Shown: positions 59,874 to 64,000 of the stretch, piece after piece
How positions within the stretch are numbered: the first letter of the stretch is position 1
Layout: every line of letters starts with the position of its first letter
NCBI RefSeq assembly: GCF_004011695.2
Contig: NC_082422.1
Span: 1,054,001-1,118,000, forward strand
Direction: 5' to 3'
Source of the DNA: Ascochyta rabiei
Taxonomy: Eukaryota > Ascomycota > Dothideomycetes > Pleosporales > Didymellaceae
DNA length: 64,000 nt
Notes under the pieces: generated by a model
The model's database searches: none
Told to the model about the DNA's origin: nothing
What the model saw: only the letters and a program-made list of their open reading frames with translations
Position numbers and translations under genes: made by a program

Positions 59874-62289
59874 GTCTGCCTTATAAACCCTACTCTAAAA
59901 TAGCTAATAGAAAAGTAAGGATAGAGAGTTCTAGAACTTATGTAACTAGAGGCTAAAGGAGGCCTAGCGTCTATCTAATACATTACTAGTAAAGACTAGC
60001 ACATTTATAGGAGAGAAGAGTTTTATTATTATATACTAGTCTGTTAAGAAGTATTATAGGAATAGAGGGTCTTTATAACTATAACTATAGCTTAAGTAGC
60101 TCTTCTATAACCCTTAGAAAGGCTTATCTTATAGGAGGGGCTGCAACAACAATAACTACCTAGGGTAGGTTTAGTTAGAGACGACAAAAACTGCTTAAAA
60201 AGAGCTAATAGAGCCTAAAGAGTATAAGATAGGTTAGTACCATAGTAGTACTACTACTTTTCTACGTTATAAGCACTACCTATCTTCTAGAAATAATTCT
60301 TAATTATACTGTTAATTATAATATTATAAGAAAGCTTTATACTAATAGTCCTAACTATAGCCTATAAAAAGTTAGCTCTATATAAGAAAGAAGAGGAGGA
60401 AAAACACCTATAATGTACTACTTAAGGTTATATAACTAAGAAACCTAATAGGCTTAAGCGTACCTAGTCTTACTTAGTCTAGACTTATTAATATAGTAAT
60501 AAACTACAGTATTATAGGTAATAAAGCTGTTATAATAAGCCTTAGTATAGTTATAGGTAGTCTGCTAGTATACCTACACCTAAGTAATTATATTATTATT
60601 AGTTACCTAGTTACCTTAGGTAACTATCTTATTATTTGTCTTATAGAGGGTATAGTTAATTAGAAAATTAAGCATATTATAGGCTTAATAGAAAATAGAG
60701 TTAATCTATAAAGGTTAGTAGGAGTAGACACTAGGGTAGAATAGAAAATACCTTAACATACCTCTCTTTCTTTAATTAGACGTAGTAGAGGTATATACTA
60801 AAGTTGTCCTTATAAAGCCTATACCTACTAGGCTAATAAAAGACATAAATAAAGAATAAGATAGTGCTATTAGGGTTACTCTTAGATAAGGTAGTTAAGT
60901 GCGTAATACTAGTATAGCACTAGTACTATAAAAGTAACAGCTAGAGCTGTATACTCTTAGGCAGCTAGTAGTTATAGTTAGGTAGAGCCTTATAGGAGAT
61001 ATATATTAGAAGGGGTATTATAGAATAGAGAATAAGGGCTAGAAGGTAGATATAGATAAAGATATAGAGATAATAAGGCACTATAAGTAAGTAGATATAG
61101 TCCTTATATACGCTAAATTTCCTCTACCTAGCAGCTCTCTAGTAATAACCTAACCTCTTACTACTCTCTTACCTGTTACAATCTACTACGTAGGAAGATA
61201 ATTCTTATTATAAATATCTAGGCACAGGTCTATTAACTGCTAGAAGAGTAACTAGTAATCTTACCTAAGATTTACGTTATAAATAAATACTAGAGCCTAG
61301 ACTATACTACGTAAGGGTCTAGGTAAGGTACTAGGTATAGTAAGGCTAATAGCTTACTATTACTTCTAGTATACAGACAAGATCCCCTATAAATAAGTAA
61401 ATTCTAGGCTAGTTTACGTAGGAATAGGGCTATAGAAGCTACTAGCAATCCTCTTACAGACGTTACTAGTTAGGGACTTACTACTCTAGCCTATAAGGTA
61501 GACAACGTCTAACTACTTACACCTCTAGCAGCCTTAGCCCTAGAATTAAGGCACCTAATTACTTAGAAGATTGCAGAAAGCAAATAGCAGGCACGCCTAG
61601 GGTAACTCTTAGCCTAGTGCTAGGCGCTACGTACACTATATAGGAAGTAAATAATACTTCTTATATATTACCTATTTAGTATATAATTATTATACTTTCT
61701 ATAGCCTTAGCTATATATGTTTTAGAGCTAATAACTACTAAGGCGTTATTTATAGTAACGTCTAGTAGAAGTAATAGCTTACTAACTAGCAGCTAATAAA
61801 GGTATAAGGGAAGACTTATCCTTAGCTAGTCTCTTATAAATAAGACTTATCTACCTAGCTACGTAGTAACACTATCCTAGTAGCTTACTAAGCAAATATT
61901 AGAAGGATAGAATTGCTAGCGTCTATTGCGTGCTAAACAGCTTCCTATCCCTACAGACGCTAACTAATAGACCCCTACTAGCGCTATATTTCTCCTACTA
62001 AGTTTTTTCCTCTATAGGAGGTTTTTCTAGAGCTTAATAACATTACTAGAGACCTCTCTACAGTTTAGGACAAACCTTTAAAGAGGAGGGGGCTATTATT
62101 ATAAGTATTCTCCCTATACTAGAAGATACCTTAGCTAGGTCCTAGGCTAAGCCTAGGGACCTACTAGCTACACACGTATATAATATTTATAAACCTTAAG
62201 ACTTATCTATTAAGAATTTATCTTATCTCTTAAATATTACCCTATTATTTGTTCTATCTTGCTCTGCTCTATTACCTGCCTACAGCGCC
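59874..62289. other. RIP-degraded repeat DNA, including presumed 3' LTR of A
   Basis: The first few hundred bases should be the 3' LTR of element A (starting TGTTCTTAGAAGTC), but no partner copy was found in the window, so its end is unknown. A second purine-rich tract (AAAGAGGAGGGGG, about 62,079-62,092) suggests the end of yet another retroelement. No gene recognised. Confidence 0.45.
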
Positions 62290-64000
62290 CTTACAGCAGC
62301 GCACTATTATAATACTTCTAGTTTTATTATAGTAATTTTACTATTACACTTAATTACCTTACCCTAGATCTTATATTATTTTAATAGGAATTATATAAGA
62401 GTGTCTAGGATATAGATAATTATCTTTCCTAGTTAATTATCTTTAAAATAGAAGTCCTAGAGGAAGCTAGATAACTAATTTACCTCTTAGTCTTAGCCTG
62501 TCTGTAAGTATTACATTAGACTATAGTAATACTCCTAACTCTTACCCCCTAAGATTGTTAGATAAGGTGTTTAATAGTAGTAGCTCTAGAGTGCCCTATT
62601 TGCTTATGCTATAGTAGAGTAGTAGCAGTCTTAGGTATTTAGCTTTATATTAATTATATTACAAACACTATCTATTACTATTCTCTAAGTACCTATTATC
62701 TATGTTATTTATCTAAGGATGTAATAGCTGTGTTGTCTACTTGTCTAAGCTAAGTTAGATCTCCTTTTGTGTCCTACTAGATACCCTATTAACGTAGTTA
62801 TTAGAATAAGATAAGGTTATAAAGTATGTCTAGGCACTATACTACGTTGTATAGTTTAAGAGTAGTTAGTTAGCTTATATTTAATAGATAGAGATAGACA
62901 GTGCTATATCTCTACATCTATACCTAGAAGTTACCTACCTATAGGTTATTATTTAATATAGGTAGAGTAAGGTCTTATATCTAGTCCTTATTGTTTATAA
63001 TATAGATTATTAATTCTTAGTTAAGGATAAAGTAGTTCCTAAGAGGGTAGCTTAGTAGCTCTATATTATATAATTCCCTTACTAGACTTATATTAATTAT
63101 TTATATCTTCTATCCCTATAGTTATCCTAGAGGTACCTCTAGTATTTAGGATGTCTTAATAGCTAGTGTCTTAGTGTAAGCTTGTTTTACAGATCTAACC
63201 TAATCTTAAAGGTTAGTATTTTGTTCTATCCTAAATTATACTATTTTAGTAATTCTATTATATAGAATAAACTATTCTAGTACTTTATCTTTATAGATAT
63301 AGTAGTAATCTTCTATTCTATAGCGTTATCTACAAGCAGGGTATTTTACTCCTCTAGCTATTGCTGTTTCCTATCTTAGGGACTACTTAGATATAGTTAT
63401 TTAACTAATATTCTGTTTTTAACAAGGTCTTCCCTAACGCCCCTGTGTAGTAGAAGTAGATAATACGTCTTTAATAATATAAGAGGCGTCCCTGTTCGTA
63501 TCTTAGGTAGATTTACTACTAGTAGTAAGAGTTAAGTTATTCCCTACAGTAAAGGCGCCTCTTTACTATCTTCCTTTAGAGTAGTACTTACTTATATACT
63601 CTTAGAAGCGTTTTATTATTTCTTTATAAGTTATGTTTTATTCTTATCTACTATAGTTCTAGAATAATATTACCTAGGTTAGCGCTATTTTTATTACTAA
63701 ATCTAAGAAGTCTTAGATAGTGTCTTGTATATTATATATTTTAGTAATAACCTTAGTTTTAGCATTAGTTACAATATAATTATACTTAAGAAGCTAGGTA
63801 TCCTAGCTCCTAGGTTATCTTATTAGTTTAAGGGCTGCTAGGTATTAATGGCGTACGCGTAATTATTCTTCTTAGTATTAATACTAACTATATATTTAAG
63901 GCTAATAAGTTATATTTAAATTAATTTACCTAGTTAGTAGTAGTTCTTTAAAAGGTAAGGTAATACTAAGCTTTAGATAAACATTACTACCTTATCTAGG
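62290..64000 (-). mobile_element. Copia fragment E, second copy of the D family, runs off the right edge
   Basis: 62,290-64,000 aligns with 56,880-58,700 of element D over its whole length with scattered transitions. About 120 bp of D (57,057-57,175) are missing at about 62,472. The left end starts abruptly at GCAGCGCACTAT without an LTR, so the copy is truncated there. Coding strand is minus, as in D. Confidence 0.85.

Overview
This window is from a filamentous ascomycete fungus, probably of the Pleosporales/Dothideomycetes kind. The reasons are short GT-AG introns (56-75 bp) with CTGAC/CTAAC-type branch sites, a fungal cytokinesis protein of the Cyk3 type, a eukaryotic cytosolic glutamyl-tRNA synthetase, and a sharp split into a normal gene-bearing part and a long TA-rich part whose repeats carry the C-to-T/G-to-A damage of repeat-induced point mutation (RIP). 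The species cannot be named from this.

Bases 1 to about 13,830 form the normal compartment. In order: the 3' part of an ATP-dependent DNA ligase gene (+, three visible exons, 5' end outside the window); a probably decayed small cysteine-containing secreted-protein gene (+); glutamyl-tRNA synthetase GUS1 (-, two exons); cytokinesis protein CYK3 (-, three exons, SH3 plus transglutaminase-like domain with a long SPAP-rich linker); about 2.3 kb without a visible gene but with a 7-bp minisatellite upstream of CYK3; and a small membrane protein with a C-terminal KKxx signal (+, three exons).

From about 13,830 to the right edge the DNA is a repeat desert with almost no open frames. One 2.3-kb island of ordinary composition (about 21,960-24,300) holds an intact, intronless FAD/NAD(P)H-dependent monooxygenase-like gene whose sequence looks bacterial. 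Around it lie at least six pogo/Fot1-like DNA transposons (TA target sites, about 50-64 bp terminal inverted repeats), all RIP-inactivated. The right half is a nested retrotransposon pile. A Ty3/Gypsy element (A, +) is split by three later LTR elements, each with matching LTRs and a matching 5-bp target duplication: C (Gypsy, -, 34,667-45,979, GTAGG), B (Gypsy with chromodomain, +, 46,621-53,839, ACTAC) and D (Copia, -, 54,066-59,259, CTATT). A second Copia fragment (E) runs off the right edge. Element C holds a 1.1-kb composite palindrome of minisatellites and hairpins.

No gene cluster, CRISPR, tRNA or rRNA was seen. The most notable items are the isolated monooxygenase gene, the reconstructable order of nested insertions, the palindrome, the regular destruction of catalytic motifs by RIP-type changes in every element checked, and the decayed secreted-protein gene. 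I did not find a clearly new multi-gene system.
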